From: DAINRZ01 sp964634885
Lineage (GTDB): Bacteria > Bacteroidota > Ignavibacteria > Kapaibacteriales > UBA2268
Reading direction: 5' to 3'
Length of the DNA stretch: 64,000 bases
Assembly (NCBI GenBank): GCA_964634885.1
Contig: CAZWLN010000006.1
Location: 1 to 64,000 of the forward strand
Shown here: positions 1 to 8,453 of the stretch, in pieces
How the letters are laid out: each line of letters begins with the position of its first letter
How positions within the stretch are numbered: position 1 is the first letter of the stretch
Made by a program: the position numbers and the translations under genes
Notes under the pieces: model-generated
What the model was told of the DNA's origin: nothing
Seen by the model: the letters and a program-made list of their open reading frames with translations, nothing else
Database searches by the model: none

Positions 1-995
1 TACAAATTTACAGTTTAAAAAAGCCTTTGTAAATCCCGTGAAATCGGCATTCTGACAAAATACCAAGCCCATGGTAGAAAGTATTAGTATTATTTCTAAG
101 CAGAAACACGTATGCTTATATCAGTGAAAATTGGTATTGTACAGTCGGAGTTTCAATATTGGTATTCCTGAGATAAAACAATGGTACAGACTTCCCGCCT
201 TGTTCTTATAATATTGTAAATAAGAATCTCTCGCAAAGGCGCTAAACCCGATAAGAAGAGGGAAGATAAGAAAAGTTTCTCGCAAAGGCGCTAAGCTCGC
301 AAAGGAAGAGATTTGAAAATTATAAATATAATTAGTACTCAGACGAATGAAGATGGGCCTCGCGCAAAGGCGCTAAGCTCGCAAAGGAAGAGATTGGAAA
401 AATTATTAAAATATCATTATTCAGACGACTGAAGATGATTCTCTCGCAAAGGCGCTAAACCCGATAAGAAGAGGGAAGACAAGAAAAGTTTCTCGCAAAG
501 GCACTAAGCTCGCAAAGGAAGAGATTTGAAAATTATAAATATAATTAGTATTCAGACGAATGAAGATGGATCTCTCGCAAAGGCGCTAAGCTCGCAAAGG
601 ATGAGATTCGATAATTAAATATACGTCGTGTGAAGGGGCACTATAATAGCCCCGGCGGGGCGATATATTAACAGCAGGAAGAATGCCTGCGTTTTATAAA
701 GATGGACTCCACCGCCGAGGCAGAGTCCGTCTTATATTATGGCGGGCGTGAACCATACGAAGGTTCCCGATCCGCCGGAAGGCTGGCTTGCCGGGGAATG
801 CCGGAATGAACTATCATCAGTGTTTTAATACTTATCTTTCAATTCATTCTTTTAAAAATAAAAAATGCAAATTGCCATGTAATCCTACGATTTCATTAAA
901 TCGCTGAAAAGTATAAATAATACAATTTTTACATTTTCCCAATATTTGCGATATTTGTATAAATGATTGTGAAATAAACGCAATAAGTGTGATAT
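1..995. other. non-coding stretch, repeat-rich
   Basis: I see no credible gene in this stretch. Bases 1-225 show nothing recognisable. Bases 225-615 hold the nested direct repeat listed separately. Bases 640-800 are rich in short GC-rich palindromes: GCCCCGGCGGGGC near 650-662, and a GACTCC/GAGTCC inverted pair near 705-735. These resemble mobile REP-like intergenic elements. Bases 800-995 are AT-rich and probably contain the promoter of the downstream HDOD gene, but no clear -10/-35 pair stands out. Confidence 0.6.
225..615. repeat. nested direct repeat (49/82/82-bp pattern, 213-bp period)
   Basis: The word TCGCAAAGG starts near positions 231, 280, 362 (as GCGCAAAGG), 444, 493 (TCGCAAAGGC) and 575. 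The spacings are 49, 82, 82, 49 and 82. Each copy continues into a GCTAAG/GCTAAACC core and a GAAGAG purine tract. The order implies a composite 213-bp unit (49+82+82) that has been tandemly duplicated, with the second unit cut short. The intervening sequences are themselves copies of one another, so this is not a CRISPR array. No reading frame crosses it. Confidence 0.85.
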
Positions 996-2150
996 ATGAA
1001 CATATTGTTTGTCAATGACGGCGCCGTATTAATGGCAGACCTTAAAGAAATGCTGATTAATAATCCCGGGGGATGGAGGCTGTTTTTCGCCGAGGACATC
1101 AACCGTGCAGGCCAGATCATCGGAACCAACAATATCGATGTTTTAATCGCTGAAATCAATAATATCGACGAAGACAGCAGGTTCTTACTCGACATCAAAC
1201 ATAATTACCCGCAAATCGTAAGGATCATCCTTTCTGACAAAGACAACCGGGACCTGGTCTCCAATACGGCCCGACTGGCCCATCAATACCTCGAGAAACC
1301 GTACAATTCCGACAAACTGCATAAGAGGATCGAAAAAACTTTCTTTTTGAATAAATACTTCACCAATCCGGAACTGATTAAAATTATAACATCCATAGAC
1401 GTCCTGCCGTCCTTTCCGAGGATATACCAGGAAATCGAAAGCCACCTTGTCGGCGATGATTTTTCCACAAAGAAGATTGCCGACCTGATTGCCCAGGACA
1501 TATCCCTCTCCTCCAAAGTGCTGCAGTTGATCAATTCGCCATACTACGGCGCCCGGATGAAAGTGTCAGACCTGAACCAGGCCGTCAGCTTACTCGGCAT
1601 CCAAACGATCAAGTCGCTTGTACTCTACACCGAATTGTTCTCTTCAATCAATTTGCCTGCCGACGCCGGATTCTCAATGGAAGAGATATGGAGGCACAGC
1701 CTCCGGGTTGCCCGCAATGCACGCGAGATTGCAAGGCAGAAATTCTCTGACATCAAATCGCAGAATGACGCTTACTTTGCAGGCCTGCTGCATGACGCCG
1801 GCAAGTTCATCCTTGGTAAAATACCGAACTTTTACAGGAATGTTACCGACCTGATGATCAAAGAAGACATTTCGATTATCGACGCCGAGATACAAATTGC
1901 AGGGACATCCCACGGTGAAGCCGGCGCTTACCTGTTCTCCCTCTGGGGACTTTCAGAAGACATAGTCGAAGCAGTAGCTTTCCACCACAATCCGTCAAAA
2001 GTAAAAGAAGATGAGTTCTCGCTGATGACGACAGTCCACATCGCCAACGCCATTGCCCACTTCCTCCCCTACATCGACCTGAACCACATCAGGTACCAGA
2101 AGCTGGAAGAAAGTATGCTTGAGATGGTTATGTCGTGCGTTACTAATTAA
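996..2150 (+). CDS. receiver-like domain plus HDOD signalling protein
   Basis: 384 residues. Residues 1-115 resemble a response-regulator receiver domain, with an acidic N-terminal pocket (N7-D8), a beta-5 lysine in YLEKP and the usual hydrophobic strands. Residues 125-335 form an HDOD domain, seen in VLQLINSPYYG, AVSLLG and the LLHDAGK segment (H266-D267). The family generally acts in signalling and in output to cyclic-di-GMP, motility or cell-cycle control rather than as a proven phosphohydrolase. The usual phospho-acceptor Asp is replaced by Glu (E53 in LIAEIN), so phosphorylation is doubtful. It stands alone; its target is unknown. Confidence 0.85.
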   Translation: MNILFVNDGAVLMADLKEMLINNPGGWRLFFAEDINRAGQIIGTNNIDVLIAEINNIDEDSRFLLDIKHNYPQIVRIILSDKDNRDLVSNTARLAHQYLEKPYNSDKLHKRIEKTFFLNKYFTNPELIKIITSIDVLPSFPRIYQEIESHLVGDDFSTKKIADLIAQDISLSSKVLQLINSPYYGARMKVSDLNQAVSLLGIQTIKSLVLYTELFSSINLPADAGFSMEEIWRHSLRVARNAREIARQKFSDIKSQNDAYFAGLLHDAGKFILGKIPNFYRNVTDLMIKEDISIIDAEIQIAGTSHGEAGAYLFSLWGLSEDIVEAVAFHHNPSKVKEDEFSLMTTVHIANAIAHFLPYIDLNHIRYQKLEESMLEMVMSCVTN

Positions 2151-2354
2151 CTTTTTAGAATATTTATTTTATAATCTGAAGATACATTATTGTAAATTCA
2201 ATTTTCGTTTGCATAGTATTCCTTCAAATGCATTATTTTTGTTGTAATTTATTCAGTAATCTGATGGTATTGAAATTTGAACAGGATCAGTCAATGAAGT
2301 ATTCTGAATAAATCAACTTAAGTATATGTGGTTTTGTAGTATTGATGGAGAGAA

Positions 2355-3191
2355 ATGAAAATTGTAAAGGCATACAAGGAAGATTTCCAGAGGATATATC
2401 CTTTATTGTTGCTTTTTGAGAATGATTCGTTAACCGTTGAAGACTGGGAAAAACTGTTTGTTAAGTATTGGGAAAGCGACAGGGACTATTTTGGGTATTA
2501 TATCGAAGAAGAAAATGAACCGGTCGGTTTTTTCGGACTTGTTTTCTCGGTAAGGCCCATTAATAATACCATCTGTACTTTTTGCAATTTTACTTCCTGG
2601 ATTGTAAAACCCGAATACAGGAAATATAGTTTGAAACTACTACAACAGGTGATGGGCGAAAAAGACGTGGTATTTACAAATTTAACAGCAAACCCGGCTC
2701 TTTTTGAGATGTTTAAACGCTTCGGTTTCAGCGAAGTGGACGACCATTTCGTTTTTACATTCCCGTTCTGCCTGTTGAATTTGACCATGAACAGAGCAAA
2801 GTTAACGAATGACCCGTCAATCATCAAATCCCGTATCGATCATGCAGAGTTAAAACTGGTAGAAGACCATGAAAAGTCGAAAGCCATACCCTGCCTCCTG
2901 TACAATGACCATGAATACTGCCTCTTCTTTGTTTCGAAACAATACAAGAAGGGCTTGCCGGTCAGCCAGGTACTCTACGCCGGCAACAAACAAATGTTTG
3001 CAGGAAATATCCATAAAATTACCGGATGGATCTGTACAAGGCACAAGACAATTGCCATGATGACCGGAAACCACTTCTTACAGGGCAGGGAACCGTTACT
3101 GTCAAAGAGGTTTGCCAGGAAAACATTCTTCAAAGGAGGGCAGATTGACAAAGACGACATCGATTTTCTTTATTCAGAACTTTCGAAATGA
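2355..3191 (+). CDS. GNAT-like acetyltransferase
   Basis: 278 residues. The N-terminal 135 residues have the GNAT layout: a strand with EPVGFFGL, then WIVKPEYRK preceding the acetyl-CoA loop and helix, then NPALFEMFKRFGF, typical of the last GNAT motif. The following ~140 residues are an extension I do not recognise. The stop is two bases from the start of a polysaccharide deacetylase gene, so the two are almost certainly co-transcribed and translationally coupled. An acyl/acetyl-transfer role in surface-glycan modification is an inference from that neighbour. GGAGAG lies just upstream of the ATG. Confidence 0.7.
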   Translation: MKIVKAYKEDFQRIYPLLLLFENDSLTVEDWEKLFVKYWESDRDYFGYYIEEENEPVGFFGLVFSVRPINNTICTFCNFTSWIVKPEYRKYSLKLLQQVMGEKDVVFTNLTANPALFEMFKRFGFSEVDDHFVFTFPFCLLNLTMNRAKLTNDPSIIKSRIDHAELKLVEDHEKSKAIPCLLYNDHEYCLFFVSKQYKKGLPVSQVLYAGNKQMFAGNIHKITGWICTRHKTIAMMTGNHFLQGREPLLSKRFARKTFFKGGQIDKDDIDFLYSELSK

Positions 3192-3192
3192 T

Positions 3193-4236
3193 ATGAACCA
3201 GAACACTGTCTTCCGTTACCTTCAGTCCCTGCAATACACACCGTTGCCTCAGATGGTAAAGCCGTTCTACGAAGGCCTGGGGGTAATACTGCTCTTTCAC
3301 AACATATCGCCTTTTGACAACGACAGGTACCTGACGGGTGGGTTTTACCAGAGGAATATCACACCGGAAAAACTGGAATCGATAATCAGCTATTTCAAAA
3401 AGTGCCGCTACAGCTTCATTTCCCTCGACGAACTTCATGACAACCTTTTAAGCGCCAAACCCGCCGGGAAGTTTGTCGTTTTTACACTCGACGACGGGAT
3501 GTACGACAACTATCTGTACGCTTACCCGGTTTTTAAAAAATATAAAGTGCCTTTCACGATATACATACCAACGAAATTCATCGGAACGGATGAAACTCTG
3601 TGGACAGTCCCATTAGAGAATTTTCTTCTGGAAAAAGACACTATTAAGCTCAGCGGATGTTTCGGCGTTGGCAGCATGACATTGAATTCCATCGAAGCGA
3701 AAGAAGCTGCGTTGAAGCATATCATCGGCATCGTGGAAAAGGCAGGCAATACCGATGAGTTAACAGGGCTTTTCAGATCGAACCTTTGGGACAGATTGCC
3801 GGACACCCGCAGGTCTTACATGAACTGGGATGAAGTAAAAGAACTGAGCAGGGACCCTCTGTGTACCATCGGTTCACATACGGTCAACCACATGATGTTA
3901 AGCCGCCTGTCCGACGAAGAAGCCGAATATGAACTATCAGAATCAAAGAAAATAATCGAGGAGCAGATAGGCAAACCTGTCTTCCACCTGGGCTATCCCC
4001 ACGGGACTGCTGCGGCTGTCGGCCCGCGTGAATTCGCAATTGCCGGCAAATGCGGATACAAAACTGCAACAACCGTAAGATATGCCAATATTCACAAAGA
4101 ACACGGCAATTACCTTCACTGCCTGCCGAGGTTCAACGTGAAACCTGCTTTCAGCGACAGTATTCTCCGCCTCATCAGGACAGGCGCCTTCCAGTTCCTG
4201 TTGAAAAAAGGCAAACGTATAATTACACACCAGTAG
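3193..4236 (+). CDS. polysaccharide deacetylase (NodB-type, carbohydrate esterase 4)
   Basis: 347 residues from the ATG directly after the upstream stop. NodB hallmarks: TLDDG (residues 98-102, catalytic/metal Asp100-Asp101), SHTVNH (H229 and H233 as metal ligands) and a late GYPHG segment. The family removes N- or O-acetyl groups from glycans such as peptidoglycan, exopolysaccharide or N-acetylglucosamine polymers. No signal peptide is obvious, so a cytoplasmic lipid- or sugar-linked intermediate is possible. Pairing with a GNAT gene suggests opposing acylation and deacylation steps on one glycan (inference). A longer start at 3112 would overlap the upstream gene and is not preferred. Confidence 0.85.
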   Translation: MNQNTVFRYLQSLQYTPLPQMVKPFYEGLGVILLFHNISPFDNDRYLTGGFYQRNITPEKLESIISYFKKCRYSFISLDELHDNLLSAKPAGKFVVFTLDDGMYDNYLYAYPVFKKYKVPFTIYIPTKFIGTDETLWTVPLENFLLEKDTIKLSGCFGVGSMTLNSIEAKEAALKHIIGIVEKAGNTDELTGLFRSNLWDRLPDTRRSYMNWDEVKELSRDPLCTIGSHTVNHMMLSRLSDEEAEYELSESKKIIEEQIGKPVFHLGYPHGTAAAVGPREFAIAGKCGYKTATTVRYANIHKEHGNYLHCLPRFNVKPAFSDSILRLIRTGAFQFLLKKGKRIITHQ

Positions 4237-4268
4237 TGTGCTGTACACAGGACAACAGAATACCTGCC

Positions 4269-6533
4269 CTATTCACCCTGCTTATTTATCAGGTTCAATG
4301 CCGAACCGGCTCTGAACCACCCGATCTGTGCTTCGTTGAAACTGTGGTCAACAGGGAATTCCTCCCTGCTGCCGTCCGTATGGTTCAGGGCGACCTTCAG
4401 CTGTACACCGGGAGCAAAATCCGTCAATCCGAGGATGTCGATGGTGTCGTCTTCACGAATCCTGTCGTAATCTGCTTTGTCGGCAAAAGTCAGGGCCAGC
4501 ATACCCTGCTTCTTAAGGTTGGTTTCATGTATCCGGGCAAACGATTTCACCAAAACGGCTCTGACGCCTAAGTGCCGGGGCTCCATCGCCGCATGTTCGC
4601 GCGAAGAACCTTCACCGTAGTTTTCATCGCCGACGATGACCGAGCCGATGCCCTGTGATTTGTAATGCCTCTGCACATCCGGTACCGACAGTGTTTCTCC
4701 AGTAAGCTGGTTTTTAACCTTTCCGGGCTGGTCGTTAAAGCAATTGACTGCGCCTGTCAGGAGATTGTTCGAGATGTTGTCTAAGTGTCCCCTGTACCTG
4801 AGCCAGGGGCCTGCCATCGAGATGTGGTCCGTAGTACATTTGCCTTTCACTTTGATCAACAGTTTCAGGCCGGTCATATCTCTGCCGTCCCACTCTGCGA
4901 AGGGCTCGAGCAGTTGAAGCCTCTCGGAATCGGGCTTGACGGCAATCTCTAGATAGGAACCGTCAGCTTCGGGAGCAATATAGCCTGTGTCTTCCACTTC
5001 AAAGCCTTTCTCCGGCAATTCGGCTCCCGTCGGTTCTTCAAGCATAACTTCTTTGCCGTCGGCGTTAAGCAACCTGTCTTTCATCGGGTTGAAAGCCAGG
5101 GTACCGGCGATAGCCATTGCTGTAACGATCTCGGGAGAAGCGACGAAACTGTGGGTGTTCGGATTGCCGTCGTTACGCTTGGCAAAGTTACGGTTGAAGG
5201 AAGTAATGATGGAATTCTTTTCTTTCATATCGGCACCCGGCCTCATCCATTGGCCGATGCACGGTCCGCAGGCATTGGCAAGCACCACGCCGCCGATCTT
5301 ACCGAACACTTCGATGAACCCGTCCCTTTCAATGGTATAGCGAACCTGCTCCGAACCGGGTGTAATAGTAAACTCCGAGCGCACTTTCAGTTTCTTGTCC
5401 AAAGCCTGCTTAGCAACCGAGGCAGCGCGTGAGATGTCTTCATAGGAAGAATTGGTGCAGGAGCCGATCAAACCGACATCGAGCTTTTCCGGCCAGTTGT
5501 ACTTTTTCACTTCCTGTGCGAACTGCGACAGTGGCGTTGCAAGATCGGGAGTAAAGGGGCCGTTGATATAGGGTTCCAGCTCCGACAGGTTAATCTCAAT
5601 CACTTCGTCGAAGTATTTTCCGGGATCGTCGTACACTTCTTTGTCGGCGGCCAGTTCCCGGCCAACCGTATGAGCAAGCACGGCTACCTCTTTTCTGTGT
5701 GTCGCTTTAAGGTACTCGTACATCTTGTCGTCGAACCCGAAGAGCGAGGTAGTAGCGCCGATCTCAGCGCCCATATTGCAGATGGTGCCTTTACCGGTGC
5801 AGGAGAGAGACTCGGCGCCGTCGCCGAAATATTCGATGATCTTACCGGTACCGCCTTTTACAGTCATTATGCCCGACAGCTTAAGAATAATGTCCTTGGG
5901 TGAAGCCCAGCCATTAAGCCTGCCGGTAAGCCGAACTCCGGTAATTCGGGGAAACTTCAGTTCCCAGGGCATACCTACCATCACATCCACGGCGTCGGCT
6001 CCGCCAACGCCTATTGCAATCATTCCCAGGCCGCCGGCATTAACCGTATGCGAATCCGTACCGATCATCATGCCGCCGGGGAAAGCATAGTTCTCGAGTA
6101 CGACCTGGTGTATGATACCCGCTCCGGGTTTCCAGAAACCGATGCCGTATTTATTAGACACAGAAGAAAGGAAATCATAGACTTCTTTGTTCATTCCCAG
6201 CGCTTCCTTCAGGTCCTGTACGGCGCCTGTTTTAGCAGGGATGAGGTGGTCGCAGTGAACAGTCGTCGGGACGGCAGTTTTACTGCGTCCAGCCCGGATG
6301 AACTGCAGCAGGGCCATCTGGGCTGTAGCGTCCTGCATTGCCACCCTGTCCGGAGTAAAATTGACATAGTCGGTTCCTCTCCGGTATTCTTTAATATCGC
6401 TCCGGCTGTCGAGATGAGCATATAGTATTTTTTCAGCCAGGGTAAGGCTTCTGCCGAGCGATTGCCTTACGGCAGCCACACGGTCGGCAAACCGTGCATA
6501 ATGAGACCTGAGCATATTGACGTCATATATCAT
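4269..6533 (-). CDS. acn: aconitate hydratase (mitochondrial type)
   Basis: 754 residues. Interconverts citrate and isocitrate in the TCA cycle using a [4Fe-4S] cluster. Cluster ligands are visible: C359 in GSCTNSS and C422/C425 in ACGPC, almost the same numbering as mitochondrial aconitase. Other hallmarks are IGTDSHT, GVGGADA, GEGSSREHAA and DHISMAGPW. Length and motif order fit the mAcn subgroup used by many Bacteroidota rather than AcnB. It sits alone on the minus strand and converges with the deacetylase gene. An AGG lies about 8 bases before the ATG. Confidence 0.95.
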   Translation of the reverse strand: MIYDVNMLRSHYARFADRVAAVRQSLGRSLTLAEKILYAHLDSRSDIKEYRRGTDYVNFTPDRVAMQDATAQMALLQFIRAGRSKTAVPTTVHCDHLIPAKTGAVQDLKEALGMNKEVYDFLSSVSNKYGIGFWKPGAGIIHQVVLENYAFPGGMMIGTDSHTVNAGGLGMIAIGVGGADAVDVMVGMPWELKFPRITGVRLTGRLNGWASPKDIILKLSGIMTVKGGTGKIIEYFGDGAESLSCTGKGTICNMGAEIGATTSLFGFDDKMYEYLKATHRKEVAVLAHTVGRELAADKEVYDDPGKYFDEVIEINLSELEPYINGPFTPDLATPLSQFAQEVKKYNWPEKLDVGLIGSCTNSSYEDISRAASVAKQALDKKLKVRSEFTITPGSEQVRYTIERDGFIEVFGKIGGVVLANACGPCIGQWMRPGADMKEKNSIITSFNRNFAKRNDGNPNTHSFVASPEIVTAMAIAGTLAFNPMKDRLLNADGKEVMLEEPTGAELPEKGFEVEDTGYIAPEADGSYLEIAVKPDSERLQLLEPFAEWDGRDMTGLKLLIKVKGKCTTDHISMAGPWLRYRGHLDNISNNLLTGAVNCFNDQPGKVKNQLTGETLSVPDVQRHYKSQGIGSVIVGDENYGEGSSREHAAMEPRHLGVRAVLVKSFARIHETNLKKQGMLALTFADKADYDRIREDDTIDILGLTDFAPGVQLKVALNHTDGSREEFPVDHSFNEAQIGWFRAGSALNLINKQGE

Positions 6534-6612
6534 GCGGGCACCTTTTAATTGGTTTAACGGATTTCCTTTTCCAAAAATAATTTATCAATTTACGAAGTAA
6601 GATGAGAACCGG

Positions 6613-7329
6613 CTACTTCTTTTTCATGACTTTAATAGTAATTTTTTTGTCGGGCAGGCTGGGTTCACCTCCATTGGGATGAGGTTTGGCCTGTACCACA
6701 GAGATGGCAGTTACAACGTCAAGGCCTTCGACGACTCGTCCGAAAGCTGTGAATTGGCCGTCCCACTTGGGGTTGTCGCACAGGGAGATGAAGAACTGGG
6801 AAGTAGCTCCGTCGGGGTCTTCGGTCCTTGCGGCAGACACGACACCAACCTTATGGCGGATCCTGTTGAATTCGGCGGGGACACGCCTTTGCGACGGGTC
6901 GCTTGTACCCCATAAAGCTTCTTTGCCCTTCCTGGAATTGGGGTCGCCTCCCTGGATGAGGACATTGGGTACAACCCTGTGGATGGCAGTACCGTCAAAG
7001 AATTTGATGGCGACTAAGCTGTCAAAGTTTCGGTAATGCTCGGGGCACACTTCGGGATAGAGTTCGATTACGAATTCTCCGAATTCATAGTCGCCCTGCT
7101 TTGCAGAGACAATGTACTGCGGGTGTTCCTTGCCGGGTACGATAGTGTCGGATGCCGTTGTTTTGTACTCCGGGTCGATTACAACTTCCGGCTCGACAGG
7201 TACTACTTGTTTAACGGTACTGTCTTTTTGAGCTTCATCTTTTGTCGTGTCCGTTTTCTTTTCGGAACACGACATTAGTGATAATGAGATTACTGTTGCG
7301 ATGAGCAGGAATACACGTAATATTTTCAT
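6613..7329 (-). CDS. cyclophilin-type peptidyl-prolyl isomerase lipoprotein
   Basis: 238 residues from the ATG preceded by a GAGG Shine-Dalgarno; an in-frame TTG 12 bases upstream is less likely. A lipoprotein signal ends in LMSC (C21), followed by a charged linker (residues 22-65). The cyclophilin domain then shows FEIELYPE-like, FDGTAIHRVVPN, IQGGDP and FGRVVEGLDVV segments. It should catalyse proline cis-trans isomerisation on extracytoplasmic proteins from the periplasmic face of a membrane. Encoded near uppP on the same strand, but the 44-base gap leaves it unclear whether they form an operon. Confidence 0.9.
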   Translation of the reverse strand: MKILRVFLLIATVISLSLMSCSEKKTDTTKDEAQKDSTVKQVVPVEPEVVIDPEYKTTASDTIVPGKEHPQYIVSAKQGDYEFGEFVIELYPEVCPEHYRNFDSLVAIKFFDGTAIHRVVPNVLIQGGDPNSRKGKEALWGTSDPSQRRVPAEFNRIRHKVGVVSAARTEDPDGATSQFFISLCDNPKWDGQFTAFGRVVEGLDVVTAISVVQAKPHPNGGEPSLPDKKITIKVMKKK

Positions 7330-7373
7330 AAACAACCTCAATAATTTATCTTAACAATGCTTTATTACAAAAT

Positions 7374-8204
7374 TTAAAAATACAGTATTAATAATATTGC
7401 CAGGCCGAGGGCTACCCTGTATATGACAAACGGCATTGTGGACCTGGTCTTTAGGAACCTGATCAGGAATACCACCGCATAATAGCCGGAAACGGCGGCA
7501 GCAACAGTCGCAACGATGATATTGACAAGATCGGCAGAGTCGATGTACTTCAGGCTCTGGACAAACTCAAGCCCGCCGCTGGCAAGGACAGCCGGAATGC
7601 TGATCAGGAATGACAGCCTCGCTGCCGAGTCCCGTTTGATGCCGAGGAAAAGCCCGGCGGTAATTGTAGTACCTGAGCGCGAGGCGCCGGGTATCAGTGC
7701 GACACACTGGGCAAGGCCGACAATCAGGGCGTCTTTCCAGGTTACATCGGTCATTTCTTTCCTGAATTTTGCCGTTCTTTCGGCAATGGCCAGGAGTACT
7801 GCCAGGCCGATGAGGCTGAAAGCAATTACGCTCAGTTCCTTGGTAATCTCGCCTTCTATTACTTTCTTCATCACCACACCGACGACAGCAATCGGTACGG
7901 ATGCAATTATAATCAGCCAGCCCAGACGCGAATTGAGGGACTGGCTTCCAATCGATTGCCTTCCTTTAACAAAATTCTCCTTAACAAAAGCCACAGGCAC
8001 GTCACGCAGTTCCCGCGCAAAATAGAACAATACGGCAACAAGTGTTCCCATCTGTATCGTAGCCATGAAAGCTGTCCATTGCCCCGAATCTGCAATAATC
8101 CCCATATACTTGCCTGCCAGGGTCAGGTGTGCCGTGCTGCTGATCGGGATGAACTCGGTCAGGCCCTGGATAATACCCAAAATAATCGCTTCTAAAATAC
8201 TCAT
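7374..8204 (-). CDS. uppP: undecaprenyl-diphosphatase UppP/BacA
   Basis: 276 residues of polytopic membrane protein. N-terminal GIIQGLTEFIPISSTAHL and the later PGASRSGTT motif are diagnostic of the BacA/UppP family, which dephosphorylates undecaprenyl pyrophosphate to recycle the lipid carrier for peptidoglycan and O-antigen synthesis and confers bacitracin tolerance. About eight membrane segments are visible, and the length is normal for the family. It diverges from the VIT-domain T9SS gene at 8454 across a 249-base AT-rich spacer. Confidence 0.95.
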   Translation of the reverse strand: MSILEAIILGIIQGLTEFIPISSTAHLTLAGKYMGIIADSGQWTAFMATIQMGTLVAVLFYFARELRDVPVAFVKENFVKGRQSIGSQSLNSRLGWLIIIASVPIAVVGVVMKKVIEGEITKELSVIAFSLIGLAVLLAIAERTAKFRKEMTDVTWKDALIVGLAQCVALIPGASRSGTTITAGLFLGIKRDSAARLSFLISIPAVLASGGLEFVQSLKYIDSADLVNIIVATVAAAVSGYYAVVFLIRFLKTRSTMPFVIYRVALGLAILLILYF

Positions 8205-8453
8205 ACACCACTATTAATATTTAAAAAAAATAAAATTAAAAAAAAATTTGTAACGTTTCGCAATTACTTGTGTCTATCAAAAAAAAATTGAAGCAGTACT
8301 GAGAAAAATATTTCAGGAATGGGTACTCGAAGAAGTTACCGGATTGAAGACTGCAGGCCCAACACCCATTAGTTCATCGCAAAAGCTTCTTTAAAACGGA
8401 AGCAGAGAATTAAATATAAGCATATTTATTGTATAAACTATTCGGAGGATGAG

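Noticed and set aside
225..615. Possible CRISPR array
   Set aside because: The intervals between repeat copies are themselves repeated in order (49, 82, 82), so there are no unique spacers, and no cas genes are nearby.
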